In this document: in pieces, positions 10,907 to 20,622 of the stretch
Numbering within the stretch: position 1 is the first letter of the stretch
How the letters are laid out: each line of letters begins with the position of its first letter
Origin: Streptomyces cellulosae
GTDB lineage: Bacteria > Actinomycetota > Actinomycetes > Streptomycetales > Streptomycetaceae
Direction of reading: 5' to 3'
Length of the DNA: 64,000 nt
Assembly (NCBI GenBank): GCA_014655195.1
Contig: BNBH01000013.1
Location: 1-64,000 of the forward strand
Notes under the pieces: model-generated
What the model saw: the letters and a program-made list of their open reading frames with translations, nothing else
Databases searched by the model: none
What the model was told of the DNA's origin: nothing
Made by a program: the position numbers and the translations under genes

Positions 10907-12532
10907 ATGCGCATCACCACGCACGCCAGCTGGGCCGTCTGCGCGATGGCGCTCGCCCTCGCCACGGCGGGGTGCGGCGGGGGCGGGGGAGGCAGCGGCG
11001 ACTCCGAGGCCGTGCTGAGCGCCTCCTGGGGCGACCCGCAGAACCCGTTGGAGCCGTCGAACACCAACGAGGTGCAGGGCGGCAAGGTCCTCGACATGAT
11101 CTTCCGCGGGCTGAAGCGCTACGACCCGGAGACCGGCGAGGCGCAGGACATGCTCGCCGAGAAGATCGAGACCTCGGACTCGCAGAACTTCGCCATCACC
11201 GTCAAGGACGGCTGGACCTTCAGCAACGGCGAGAAGGTCACCGCGCAGTCCTTCGTGGACGCCTGGAACTACGGCGCCAGCCTGCGCAACAACCAGCGCA
11301 ACGCGTACTTCTTCGGTTACATCGAGGGCTACGACCAGGTGCACCCGGAGGAGGGCGAGCAGACCGCGGACACCCTGTCCGGGCTGAAGGTCACCGGTGA
11401 GCGCACCTTCACCGTGAAGCTGACCCAGAAGTTCTCGACGTTCCCCGACACCCTCGGCTACAACGCGTTCGCACCGCTGCCCCGGGCGTTCTTCGACGAC
11501 CACGACGCCTGGGTGAAGAAGCCCGTCGGCAACGGTCCCTACCTGGTCGAGTCGTACACGCGCGGCTCGCAGATGTCGCTGCGCAAGTGGGACGACTACC
11601 CGGGCGACGACAAGGCGGAGAACGGCGGCGTCGACCTGAAGGTCTACACCGACAACAACACCGCCTACACCGACCTGCTGGCCGGCAACCTCGATCTGGT
11701 CGACGACGTGCCCGCCGCGCAGCTGAAGAACGTGAAGAACGACCTGGGCGACCGCTACCTGAACACCCCCGCCGGCATCATCCAGACGCTCGCCTTCCCG
11801 TTCTACGACCCGGCGTGGAACACCGAGGGCGCGAAGAAGGTCCGGCAGGGCCTGTCCATGGCGATCGACCGGAAGCAGATCACCGACACGATCTTCCAGG
11901 AGACCCGCACCCCCGCCACCGACTGGACCTCCCCGGTGCTCGGCGAGGACGGAGGCTTCCAGGACGGACTGTGCGGCGAGTTCTGCGAGTTCAAGCCCGA
12001 CGAGGCGAAGAAGCTGATCGAGGAGGGCGGAGGCCTGCCCGGCGGCAAGGTGACCATCACCTTCAACGCCGACACCGGCTCCCACCGCGAATGGGTCAAC
12101 GCCGTCTGCAACTCCATCAACAACGCCCTGGACAACGAGCGCGCCTGCACCGCCAACCCGGTCGGCACCTTCGCGGACTTCCGCAACCAGATCACCGACC
12201 GGAAGATGACCGGTCCGTTCCGGGCCGGCTGGCAGATGGACTACCCGCTCATCCAGAACTTCCTCCAGCCGCTGTACTACACCAACGCCTCGTCCAACGA
12301 CGGCAAGTGGTCCAACAAGCAGTTCGACGACCTGGTGAACCAGGCCAACCAGGAGACCGACACGGCCAAGGCGATCGACCTGTTCCAGCAGGCCGAGGAG
12401 GTCGTCCGGGACAACATGGCGGCGATCCCGCTCTGGTACCAGAACGGCAGCGCCGGCTGGTCCGACCGGCTCTCCAACGTCAAGCTCAACCCCTTCAGCG
12501 TCCCCGTCTACAACGAGATCAAGGTCAGCTGA
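10907..12532 (+). CDS. Peptide-binding lipoprotein of a second Opp/Dpp importer
   Basis: A 541-residue SBP_bac_5 lipoprotein. The signal peptide MRITTHASWAVCAMALALA runs into a lipobox ATAGC (Cys about residue 24) and a Gly-rich tether. The core carries EPSNTNEVQGGKVLDMIF, the VKDGWTFSNGEKVTAQSFVD block and GWQMDYPLIQNFLQPLYYTN near the C-terminus. This is the motif set of the OppA-type binding proteins and differs from BldKB, so the ligand is probably different. The ATG at 10907 follows GAGGAGGCACCC. It is first of five tightly linked genes for a complete importer, probably orthologous to S. coelicolor SCO5117-SCO5121 (gene order from memory). Confidence 0.9.
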   Translation: MRITTHASWAVCAMALALATAGCGGGGGGSGDSEAVLSASWGDPQNPLEPSNTNEVQGGKVLDMIFRGLKRYDPETGEAQDMLAEKIETSDSQNFAITVKDGWTFSNGEKVTAQSFVDAWNYGASLRNNQRNAYFFGYIEGYDQVHPEEGEQTADTLSGLKVTGERTFTVKLTQKFSTFPDTLGYNAFAPLPRAFFDDHDAWVKKPVGNGPYLVESYTRGSQMSLRKWDDYPGDDKAENGGVDLKVYTDNNTAYTDLLAGNLDLVDDVPAAQLKNVKNDLGDRYLNTPAGIIQTLAFPFYDPAWNTEGAKKVRQGLSMAIDRKQITDTIFQETRTPATDWTSPVLGEDGGFQDGLCGEFCEFKPDEAKKLIEEGGGLPGGKVTITFNADTGSHREWVNAVCNSINNALDNERACTANPVGTFADFRNQITDRKMTGPFRAGWQMDYPLIQNFLQPLYYTNASSNDGKWSNKQFDDLVNQANQETDTAKAIDLFQQAEEVVRDNMAAIPLWYQNGSAGWSDRLSNVKLNPFSVPVYNEIKVS

Positions 12533-12538
12533 TCCGCC

Positions 12539-13462
12539 ATGGGGCGCTACGTCGTCCGGCGACTGCTCCAGATGATCCCGGTCTTCATCGGGGCCACGCT
12601 GCTGATCTTCCTCATGGTCAACGTGATGGGCGACCCCATCGCGGGACTGTGCGGCGAGCGGCAGTGCGACCCGGCGACGGCCGCCCGCCTCGAGCAGGAG
12701 TTCGGCCTCGACAAGCCGGTCTGGCAGCAATACCTGACGTACATGGGGAACCTCTTCACCGGCGACTTCGGCACGGCCTTCAACGGCCAGGAGGTCACCG
12801 AGCTGATGGCGACGGCGTTCCCCGTCACGATCCGGCTCACCCTGATCGCGATCCTCTTCGAGATCGTCATCGGCGTCACCCTCGGCGTGGTCACCGGACT
12901 GCGCCGGGGCCGCCCGGTGGACACCGGGGTGCTGCTGCTGACCCTCGTGGTGATCTCCGTGCCCACCTTCGTCACCGGTCTGCTGTTCCAGCTGCTGCTC
13001 GGGGTGAAGTGGGGCTGGATCCGGCCCTCGGTGTCCTCGGAGGCGCCCTTCGACGAGCTGATCCTGCCCGGCCTGGTGCTGGCGTCGGTCTCCCTCGCCT
13101 ACGTCACCCGGCTGACCCGCACCTCCATCGCGGAGAACCGCCGCTCCGACTACGTGCGCACCGCCGTCGCCAAGGGCCTGCCCCGGCGCCGGGTCGTCGT
13201 CCGGCACCTGCTGCGCAACTCCCTGATCCCCGTGGTGACGTTCATCGGCGCCGACATCGGCTTCCTGATGGGCGGGGCGATCGTCACCGAGCGGATCTTC
13301 AACATCCACGGCGTCGGCTACCAGCTCTACCAGGGCATCCTGCGGCAGAACACGCAGACGGTGGTCGGCTTCGTCACCGTGCTGGTGCTGGTCTTCCTCG
13401 TCGCCAACCTCGTCGTCGACCTCCTGTACGCCGTACTCGACCCGAGGATCCGCTATGTCTGA
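12539..13462 (+). CDS. Peptide ABC transporter permease (DppB type)
   Basis: A 307-residue DppB/OppB-class permease beginning MGRYVVRRLLQMIPVFIGAT, with an outside loop (GLCGERQCDPATAARLEQEF), five further helices and the EAA loop at about residue 200 (RTAVAKGLPRRRVVVRHLLR). The start lies six bases after the binding-protein stop. It overlaps the next permease gene by 8 bases (ATGTCTGA), so the two channel halves are translationally coupled. Confidence 0.92.
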   Translation: MGRYVVRRLLQMIPVFIGATLLIFLMVNVMGDPIAGLCGERQCDPATAARLEQEFGLDKPVWQQYLTYMGNLFTGDFGTAFNGQEVTELMATAFPVTIRLTLIAILFEIVIGVTLGVVTGLRRGRPVDTGVLLLTLVVISVPTFVTGLLFQLLLGVKWGWIRPSVSSEAPFDELILPGLVLASVSLAYVTRLTRTSIAENRRSDYVRTAVAKGLPRRRVVVRHLLRNSLIPVVTFIGADIGFLMGGAIVTERIFNIHGVGYQLYQGILRQNTQTVVGFVTVLVLVFLVANLVVDLLYAVLDPRIRYV

Positions 13463-14435
13463 CCGTCCTGACGAACCCGAGGCCGCCGTCGCGGGCACCA
13501 GCATGGGCGGCGCCATGGACCTGGGCGTCGACGAGGCCGAGACGCTGGAGAAGGTGCCGGCCGGCCCGGACGGCGCCGGACCGGAGGACCGGCCGCGCTC
13601 GCTGTGGTCGGACGCCTGGCGGGACCTGCGCCGCAACCCCGTGTTCATCGTCTCGGCGCTGGTCATCCTGTTCCTGGTCTTCATCTCCCTGTGGCCGTCG
13701 GCGATCACCTCCGGCTCCCCTCTGAAGTGCGACCTGTCCAAGGCGCAGGAGGGCTCCCAGCCCGGGCATCCCTTCGGCTTCGACGGGCAGGGCTGCGACG
13801 TCTACACCCGCACCGTGTACGGGGCCCGCACCTCCGTCGCGGTCGGCGTGCTCGCCACCCTCGGGGTCGCCGTCCTCGGCAGCGTGCTGGGCGCGCTCGC
13901 CGGGTTCTTCGGCGGGCTCTCCGACTCGATCCTGTCCCGGATCACCGACGTCTTCTTCGCCATCCCGGTCGTCCTCGGCGGCCTGGTGCTGCTGTCCGTC
14001 ATCACCAGCAACACCGTGTGGCCCGTCATCGGCTTCATCGTGCTGCTCGGCTGGCCGCAGATCTCCCGCATCGCCCGCGGCGCCGTCATCACAGCCAAGC
14101 AGAACGACTACGTGCAGGCGGCGCGGGCGCTCGGCGCCTCCAACTCCCGGCTGCTGCTGCGGCACATCGCGCCCAACGCGGTCGCCCCGGTCATCGTCGT
14201 CGCGACCATCGCGCTGGGTACGTACATCGCCCTGGAGGCGACCCTGTCGTACCTCGGGGTGGGGCTGAAGCCGCCCAGCGTCTCCTGGGGCATCGACATC
14301 TCCTCGGCCTCGCCGTACATCCGCAACGCCCCGCACGCGCTGCTGTGGCCGTCCGGGGCGCTGGCGATCACGGTCCTGGCGTTCATCATGCTCGGCGACG
14401 CGGTGCGCGACGCCCTCGACCCGAAGCTGAGGTGA
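13455..14435 (+). CDS. Peptide ABC transporter permease (DppC type)
   Basis: A 326-residue DppC/OppC-class permease with a roughly 60-residue acidic cytoplasmic N-terminus, a first helix (NPVFIVSALVILFLVFISLW), the periplasm-facing loop with GFDGQGCDVYTRTVYGART, then the remaining helices. The EAA loop is at about residue 218 (QAARALGASNSRLLLRHIAP). Coupled by overlap to the upstream DppB-type gene; the downstream ATPase starts six bases after its stop. Confidence 0.92.
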   Translation: MSDRPDEPEAAVAGTSMGGAMDLGVDEAETLEKVPAGPDGAGPEDRPRSLWSDAWRDLRRNPVFIVSALVILFLVFISLWPSAITSGSPLKCDLSKAQEGSQPGHPFGFDGQGCDVYTRTVYGARTSVAVGVLATLGVAVLGSVLGALAGFFGGLSDSILSRITDVFFAIPVVLGGLVLLSVITSNTVWPVIGFIVLLGWPQISRIARGAVITAKQNDYVQAARALGASNSRLLLRHIAPNAVAPVIVVATIALGTYIALEATLSYLGVGLKPPSVSWGIDISSASPYIRNAPHALLWPSGALAITVLAFIMLGDAVRDALDPKLR

Positions 14436-14441
14436 GCCGCG

Positions 14442-15408
14442 GTGCTGCTCGAAGTGCGCGACCTGCACGTGGAGTTCCGGACCCGGGACGGGGTGGCGAA
14501 GGCGGTCAACGGGGTCACCTACGGCGTGGACGAGGGGGAGACCCTGGCCGTGCTGGGCGAGTCCGGCTCCGGCAAGTCGGTGACCGCGCAGGCCGTGATG
14601 GGCATCCTCGACACCCCGCCGGGGCGTATCACCGGCGGGGAGGTGATGTTCCAGGGCCGGGACCTGCTGAAACTCAAGGAGGAGGAGCGCCGGCGGATCC
14701 GGGGCGCCGAGATGGCGATGATCTTCCAGGACGCGCTGTCCGCCCTGAACCCGGTGATCACCGTCGGCGACCAGCTCGCCGAGATGTTCACCGTGCACCG
14801 GGGCATGTCCCGCAAGGACGCGCGCGTCAAGGCGGTCGAGCTGATGGACCGGGTGCGCATCCCGGCCGCGCGGGAGCGGGTGCGGCAGTACCCGCACCAG
14901 TTCTCCGGCGGCATGCGCCAGCGCATCATGATCGCGATGGCGATCGCCCTGGAGCCGGCGCTGATCATCGCCGACGAGCCGACCACCGCCCTCGACGTCA
15001 CCGTGCAGGCGCAGGTGATGGAGCTGCTCGCGGAGCTCCAGCGGGAGTACCGCATGGGGCTCATCCTCATCACCCACGACCTGGGGGTGGTCGCCGACGT
15101 CGCCGACCGCATCGCGGTGATGTACGCGGGCCGGATCGTGGAGTCGGCGCCGGTGCACGACATCTACAAGGCCCCGGCGCACCCGTACACGCGGGGCCTG
15201 CTGGACTCCATCCCGCGCCTGGACCACAAGGGCCGGGAGCTGTACGCCATCAAGGGCCTGCCGCCCAACCTCACCCGCATCCCGCCGGGCTGCCCCTTCC
15301 ATCCGCGCTGCCCGCTGGCCCGGGACGTGTGCACGACCGACGACCCGCCGCTGTACGAGGTCTCCGGCACGCGCGGGAGCGCCTGCCACTTCTGGAGGGA
15401 GTGCCTGG

Positions 15409-15416
<8 letters not shown>
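14442..15416 (+). CDS. Peptide ABC transporter ATPase (DppD type)
   Basis: A 324-residue ATPase: Walker A GESGSGKSV near residue 39, IFQDALSALNPVI (Q-loop), signature FSGGMRQR near 155, Walker B LIIADEPTTALD near 175 and ITHD H-loop near 211. The C-terminal domain has CPFHPRC and further Cys, the putative iron-sulphur motif of the family. GTG start. Overlaps the next ATPase gene by 8 bases (ATGGCTGA), so the two ATPases should be made in equal amounts. Confidence 0.92.
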
Positions 15417-16449
<1,033 letters not shown>

Positions 16450-16466
16450 CGCACCCTTGTACGGGT

Positions 16467-16500
16467 ACGGGCCGGGGTGACATGGCGCACCCCGGCCCGT
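16467..16500. terminator. Hairpin terminator between importer and peptidase genes
   Basis: A perfect 13-bp stem (16467-16479 with 16488-16500) with an 8-base loop, between converging genes and so potentially bidirectional. Confidence 0.75.
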
Positions 16501-16580
16501 TCACGGCACCCGCACGGCCGTACGCTGACCAGCCTTCCCTGTCCGTATATCGGTACCGCTTCCGGTGAGTTGCCCCGGTG

Positions 16581-18719
16581 TTAACGCGTGGCGGAGGTGC
16601 CCGGGAGGGACAGGGAGCGCTTGAGGAAGCCGAGCTGGAGGCGGAGCAGGTTCTCGGCGACCTCCTCCTGCGGGGTCATGTGGGTGACGCCGGACAGCGG
16701 CAGCACCTCGTGCGGGCGTCCGGCCGCGAGCAGGGCGGAGGACAGCCGCAGGGAGTGGGCGACCACCACGTTGTCGTCCGCGAGGCCGTGGATGATCATC
16801 ATCGGCCGGTGCTGCTCGGCCGCGTCGACCAGACCGGCGTCGTCGATCAGGGAGTTGCGGCGGTAGACGTCCGGCTGCTCGTCCGGGTGCCCGAGGTAGC
16901 GCTCCTGGTAATGGGTGTCGTACAGGCGCAGATCGGTGACCGGGGCGCCGACCACGGCCGCGTGGAAGACGTCGGGGCGGCGCAGGACGGCGAGGGCGGC
17001 CAGGTAGCCGCCGAAGGACCAGCCGCGGATCGCGACCCGGTCCAGGTCCAGCGGGAAGTCCCCGGCGAGCGCCTGGAGCGCGTCGACCTGGTCCTGGAGG
17101 ACGACGGCCGCGAGGTCGTCCTTGACGGACTTCTCCCAGGCGGGGGAGTGTCCCGGGGTGCCGCGCCCGTCGGCGACGACGACCGCGAAGCCTTGGTCGG
17201 CGAACCACTGCGAGGTCAGGTGCGGATTGTGGGCGGCCACCACCCGCTGGCCGTGCGGACCGCCGTAGGGGTCCATGAGCACCGGCAGAGGGGTGTCACC
17301 GGCGTAGTCCCGAGGCATAAGCACGGCGCACGGGATGCGGCGTGCGCCCCCCTGTGTCAGCGTCACACGGGGGGACAAACCGGGCTCTTCGGCGTACGAG
17401 GGGACAGTCGCCGTCTGTTTCCCGTCACGCAGTACCCGCACCCGCGAACCTGGCCGATCCAGGGTCGCCGAGACCAGCACCGTGACCCCTCCGGAGCGCA
17501 CCGCGGTGTGCACGCCGGGCTCCTCGGAGACGCGCTCCACGCCCAGTTCGTTCACCCGGTAGACATGGACCTCGCCAATTTCCGGAGCGGCCGCCTCCGC
17601 CCCCGCCGACGCCGAGACCAGCACGTCGTCGTCCGAGACGTCGAGCACCGCCCGGATGTGCAACTGCGGTCCGGTGAGCGGTCGTTCACCTACGGCGAGG
17701 CGCCGGGCTCCCCCCTCGTCGGCGATCCGGATCAGCTGCCCTGAGGGGCTCCAGCAGGGCACACCGGGGAAAAGTTCCAGCCATTCCGGATCTTCGTCGG
17801 CGTGCACCATCCGGGTCGCCCCGGTGTCCGGGTCGACGGCCAGGATCAGCTGCGCCCGCTGGTCGCGCGCCTGTACGAGCAGCAGCGGAGCACCCGCCCC
17901 TGACCAGTGCACTCGCGCGAGATACGGGTAGCGCTTGCGGTCCCAGGAGACCTCCGTGCGCGTGCCTGCGAGGTCCACGACGAACAGCCGTACGTCCGCG
18001 TTCGGGGTGCCGGCCGCCGGGTAGCGGACGCGGTGCGGAGCCCGGTCCGGGTGGGCCGGGTCGGCGATCCACCACTCCCGCACCGGCGTGTCGTCCACCC
18101 GCGCCACCAGCAGCCGGTCCGACTCCGGGGACCACCAGAAGCCGCGTGAGCGGCTCATCTCCTCGGCCGCGACGAACTCGGCCAACCCGTACGTGACCTC
18201 CTCCGATTCGGGGGTGGTGAGCGCGCGGTCGTCCGCCCCCTCCGCCGAGACCACCCGCAGCGCGCCCCCCGCGACGTACGCGACATGCCGTCCGTCGGGC
18301 GACGGACGGGGGTCGATCACCGGTCCGGGCGTGGGCAGTTCACGGGCCGTGCCGGCCCGCAGCTCGGCCGTGAAAAGCCGCCCTGACAAGGCGAAAGCCG
18401 CCAACTCCACGGCCGCGTCGGTGGCGTAGCCGACGATGCCGGCGCCTCCCTCACGGCTGCGTTCGCGCCGCGCGCGCTCCTCGGCGGAGAGCTGCTCCGA
18501 AGCGCCGCCCAGGAGGGCGCGCGGGTCGGCGGCCACGCGCTCCCCGCCCCCGTCCGTGTCGAGCACCCAGAGGGCGTTGGCCCGGTCCGTGCCGGAGCCT
18601 GAGCGGAGGAACACGACACGTGAGCCGTCGGGCGCCACGCTGAAGGAACGCGGCGCGCCGAGGGTGAAGCGGAGGGTGCGGGCGTGCCGCCGGGGGAAGG
18701 AGTCCGTCTCGGTCGTCAT
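16581..18719 (-). CDS. S9 family serine peptidase (prolyl oligopeptidase / DPP IV type)
   Basis: A 712-residue enzyme expected to cleave short peptides after Pro or Ala. The N-terminal two thirds is a beta-propeller-like region (DPPIV_N: repeats such as SPDGRHVAYVAG and PESDRLLVARVDD). The C-terminal alpha/beta-hydrolase carries the nucleophile in GWSFGGYLAAL near residue 566, the Asp in GLADDNVVVAHS near 645 and the His in SGVTHMTPQEE near 678. No signal peptide is visible, so it is probably cytoplasmic. The ATG at 18719 is preferred because MTTETDSFPRRHARTLRFTLG fits family starts; the frame is open 261 bases further upstream without conserved features. Converging on two peptide importers, it is a plausible degrader of imported peptides (inference). 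Confidence 0.88.
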   Translation of the reverse strand: MTTETDSFPRRHARTLRFTLGAPRSFSVAPDGSRVVFLRSGSGTDRANALWVLDTDGGGERVAADPRALLGGASEQLSAEERARRERSREGGAGIVGYATDAAVELAAFALSGRLFTAELRAGTARELPTPGPVIDPRPSPDGRHVAYVAGGALRVVSAEGADDRALTTPESEEVTYGLAEFVAAEEMSRSRGFWWSPESDRLLVARVDDTPVREWWIADPAHPDRAPHRVRYPAAGTPNADVRLFVVDLAGTRTEVSWDRKRYPYLARVHWSGAGAPLLLVQARDQRAQLILAVDPDTGATRMVHADEDPEWLELFPGVPCWSPSGQLIRIADEGGARRLAVGERPLTGPQLHIRAVLDVSDDDVLVSASAGAEAAAPEIGEVHVYRVNELGVERVSEEPGVHTAVRSGGVTVLVSATLDRPGSRVRVLRDGKQTATVPSYAEEPGLSPRVTLTQGGARRIPCAVLMPRDYAGDTPLPVLMDPYGGPHGQRVVAAHNPHLTSQWFADQGFAVVVADGRGTPGHSPAWEKSVKDDLAAVVLQDQVDALQALAGDFPLDLDRVAIRGWSFGGYLAALAVLRRPDVFHAAVVGAPVTDLRLYDTHYQERYLGHPDEQPDVYRRNSLIDDAGLVDAAEQHRPMMIIHGLADDNVVVAHSLRLSSALLAAGRPHEVLPLSGVTHMTPQEEVAENLLRLQLGFLKRSLSLPGTSATR

Positions 18720-18896
18720 GCCCTGACCATATTGGCCATGCGCCCCCTTGTGCGGCCGTGCGCCGATCGATGCGCACGTACGGATAGTTATGATCGTTAG
18801 CGCATAGTGGGTATGAACCTGCTGCCTGCTGTGTGGACGTACTGCCCCCATATTCCTGTCCCCCCGCGTCCCTGGGATCCTTGGAGGTGAGCCGCC

Positions 18897-19091
18897 GTGG
18901 CACTCTCGATTTCGGCGGTGGTGCTGCTGGCGATCATCGTCTTCCTGCTGATCAAGAAGTCGGGACTGAAAGCAGGGCACGCGATCGTGTGCATGCTGCT
19001 CGGCTTCTACCTGGCCTCGTCGACGATCGCGCCCACGATCAGTGAAGTGACCTCCAACATCGCGGGGATGATCGGCAGCCTCAACTTCTGA
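18897..19091 (+). CDS. Small conserved membrane protein
   Basis: A 64-residue protein with one clear N-terminal membrane helix (ISAVVLLAIIVFLLIKK) and a second, weaker hydrophobic segment (GHAIVCMLLGFYLASSTIAP), joined by a short basic turn. GTG start preceded by an excellent GGAGGTGA at about eight bases. I know no function; similar 60-residue proteins occur at this place in streptomycetes as far as I recall. It is divergent from the peptidase gene and 88 bases before the amidase. Confidence 0.8.
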   Translation: MALSISAVVLLAIIVFLLIKKSGLKAGHAIVCMLLGFYLASSTIAPTISEVTSNIAGMIGSLNF

Positions 19092-19179
19092 GCGCGGCCG
19101 TCGCCGGCCTCTCGCGTGTTACCCGCCGGTAAGCCATGATGGCCGGGCCAGCATTCACGCGCGCAGGGCGGAGCCGACG

Positions 19180-20619
19180 GTGACGACATCCGAGGAACAG
19201 AGCCAGGGACGCAAGGAGACGCGGACCAGCGTCCACGTCTTCCGTGACGACGCCCTGGGCGACCTGGACGCGGTGGGTCTCGCCGCGGCGATCCGGCGGG
19301 GCGAGGTGAGCGCCGCCGAGGTCGCCCGCGACGCGGCGGCCCGGGTGCGGGACGCCGACGCCCAACTGGACGCCGTCCAGGTGCACCTCGACGTCCCGGC
19401 TCACCATGACGCCGACGGCGGCGCGTTCGCCGGGGTGCCGACCTTCGTGAAGGACAACACCGACTTCGCGGGTCTGCCCACGGGCCACGGCAGCGCCGCC
19501 TTCGTGCCGCGCCCGGCCCGGCGGCACGCCGGGTTCACCCGCCAGCTGCTGAGCACGGGCGTCACGGTCCTCGGCAAGACGCGGCTGCCCGAGTTCGGCT
19601 TCAGCCCCAGCACGGAGTTCGAGGAGGGCCCGCCGGTCCGCAACCCGTGGAACACCGGCCACTCGGCGGGCGGTTCGTCCGGCGGCAGCGCGGCCCTGGT
19701 CGCCGCGGGCGCCGTGCCGGTCGCGCACGCCAACGACGGCGGCGGCTCCATCCGCATCCCGGCCGCGTGCTGCGGTCTCGTCGGCCTCAAGCCGACCCGC
19801 GGCCGTACCGTGCCGAACGCGCAGGGCCGCCAACTGCCGATAGACATCGTGGTGGACGGCGTCGTGAGCCGTACGGTGCGGGACAGCGCGGCGTTCCTCG
19901 CGGCGGCGGAGCTGCACCACCGCAACCCGAAGCTGCCCTCCCTCGGGCTCGTCGAGGGTCCCTCGGACCGTCGGCTGCGGATCGGCCTCCTCGTCGACTC
20001 CCCGAACGGCGCCCGCACCGACGACGCCACCCGCGCGGCCGTCACCGACACGGCCCGGCGGCTGGAGGGTCTCGGCCACACGGTGACCCCGGTGGAGCTG
20101 GCCATCGACCCGCGCTTCACCGAAGACTTCCTCACCTACTGGGGCCTGCTGTCGTTCCTCATCGGCGCCACGGGACGCACCATGGGCGCGGAGTTCGACC
20201 GCCACCGCATGGACGGCCTCAGCCGCGGCCTGCGCGCCACCTACGTCGCCAACTGGCGCCGTACTCCTGGAGTGCTGCGGCGGCTGCGGCGGACGCGGGA
20301 GGCGTACGCGGCGGCGTTCCGGGGCCTGGACGTCATCCTGTCCCCGGTCCTGGCCCACACCAGCCCGCCGCTGGGCCACCTCAACCCGTCCGTCCCGTAC
20401 GCCACGCTGATCGAACGCATCCTGGCGTATGTGGCGTTCACCCCGGTCAACAACGTCGTGGGCACGCCGTCGATCTCCGTCCCGGCCGCGTCCCTGACAC
20501 CGGAGGGCCTGCCCATCGGCGTGATGTTCTCGGGGCGGCCGGGGGCGGAACGGACGTTGCTGGAGCTGGCGTTCGAGCTGGAGGCGGAGCAGGGGTTCCC
20601 GGGCATCCGGGACGTCTAG
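19180..20619 (+). CDS. Amidase signature (AS) family hydrolase
   Basis: A 479-residue AS-family amidase. The Ser-cisSer-Lys triad is visible: Lys in VPTFVKDNTDF (near residue 90), cis-Ser and nucleophile Ser in the Gly/Ser-rich HSAGGSSGGSAALVAAGAVP block (near 160-175), with GGSIRIPAACCGLVGLKPTR following. AS enzymes hydrolyse amides; substrate cannot be told from sequence. No Gat operon partners are present, so a tRNA-dependent role is unlikely. GTG start. It converges on the next gene with only 3 bases between the stops and no room for a terminator. Confidence 0.88.
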   Translation: MTTSEEQSQGRKETRTSVHVFRDDALGDLDAVGLAAAIRRGEVSAAEVARDAAARVRDADAQLDAVQVHLDVPAHHDADGGAFAGVPTFVKDNTDFAGLPTGHGSAAFVPRPARRHAGFTRQLLSTGVTVLGKTRLPEFGFSPSTEFEEGPPVRNPWNTGHSAGGSSGGSAALVAAGAVPVAHANDGGGSIRIPAACCGLVGLKPTRGRTVPNAQGRQLPIDIVVDGVVSRTVRDSAAFLAAAELHHRNPKLPSLGLVEGPSDRRLRIGLLVDSPNGARTDDATRAAVTDTARRLEGLGHTVTPVELAIDPRFTEDFLTYWGLLSFLIGATGRTMGAEFDRHRMDGLSRGLRATYVANWRRTPGVLRRLRRTREAYAAAFRGLDVILSPVLAHTSPPLGHLNPSVPYATLIERILAYVAFTPVNNVVGTPSISVPAASLTPEGLPIGVMFSGRPGAERTLLELAFELEAEQGFPGIRDV

Positions 20620-20622
20620 AGG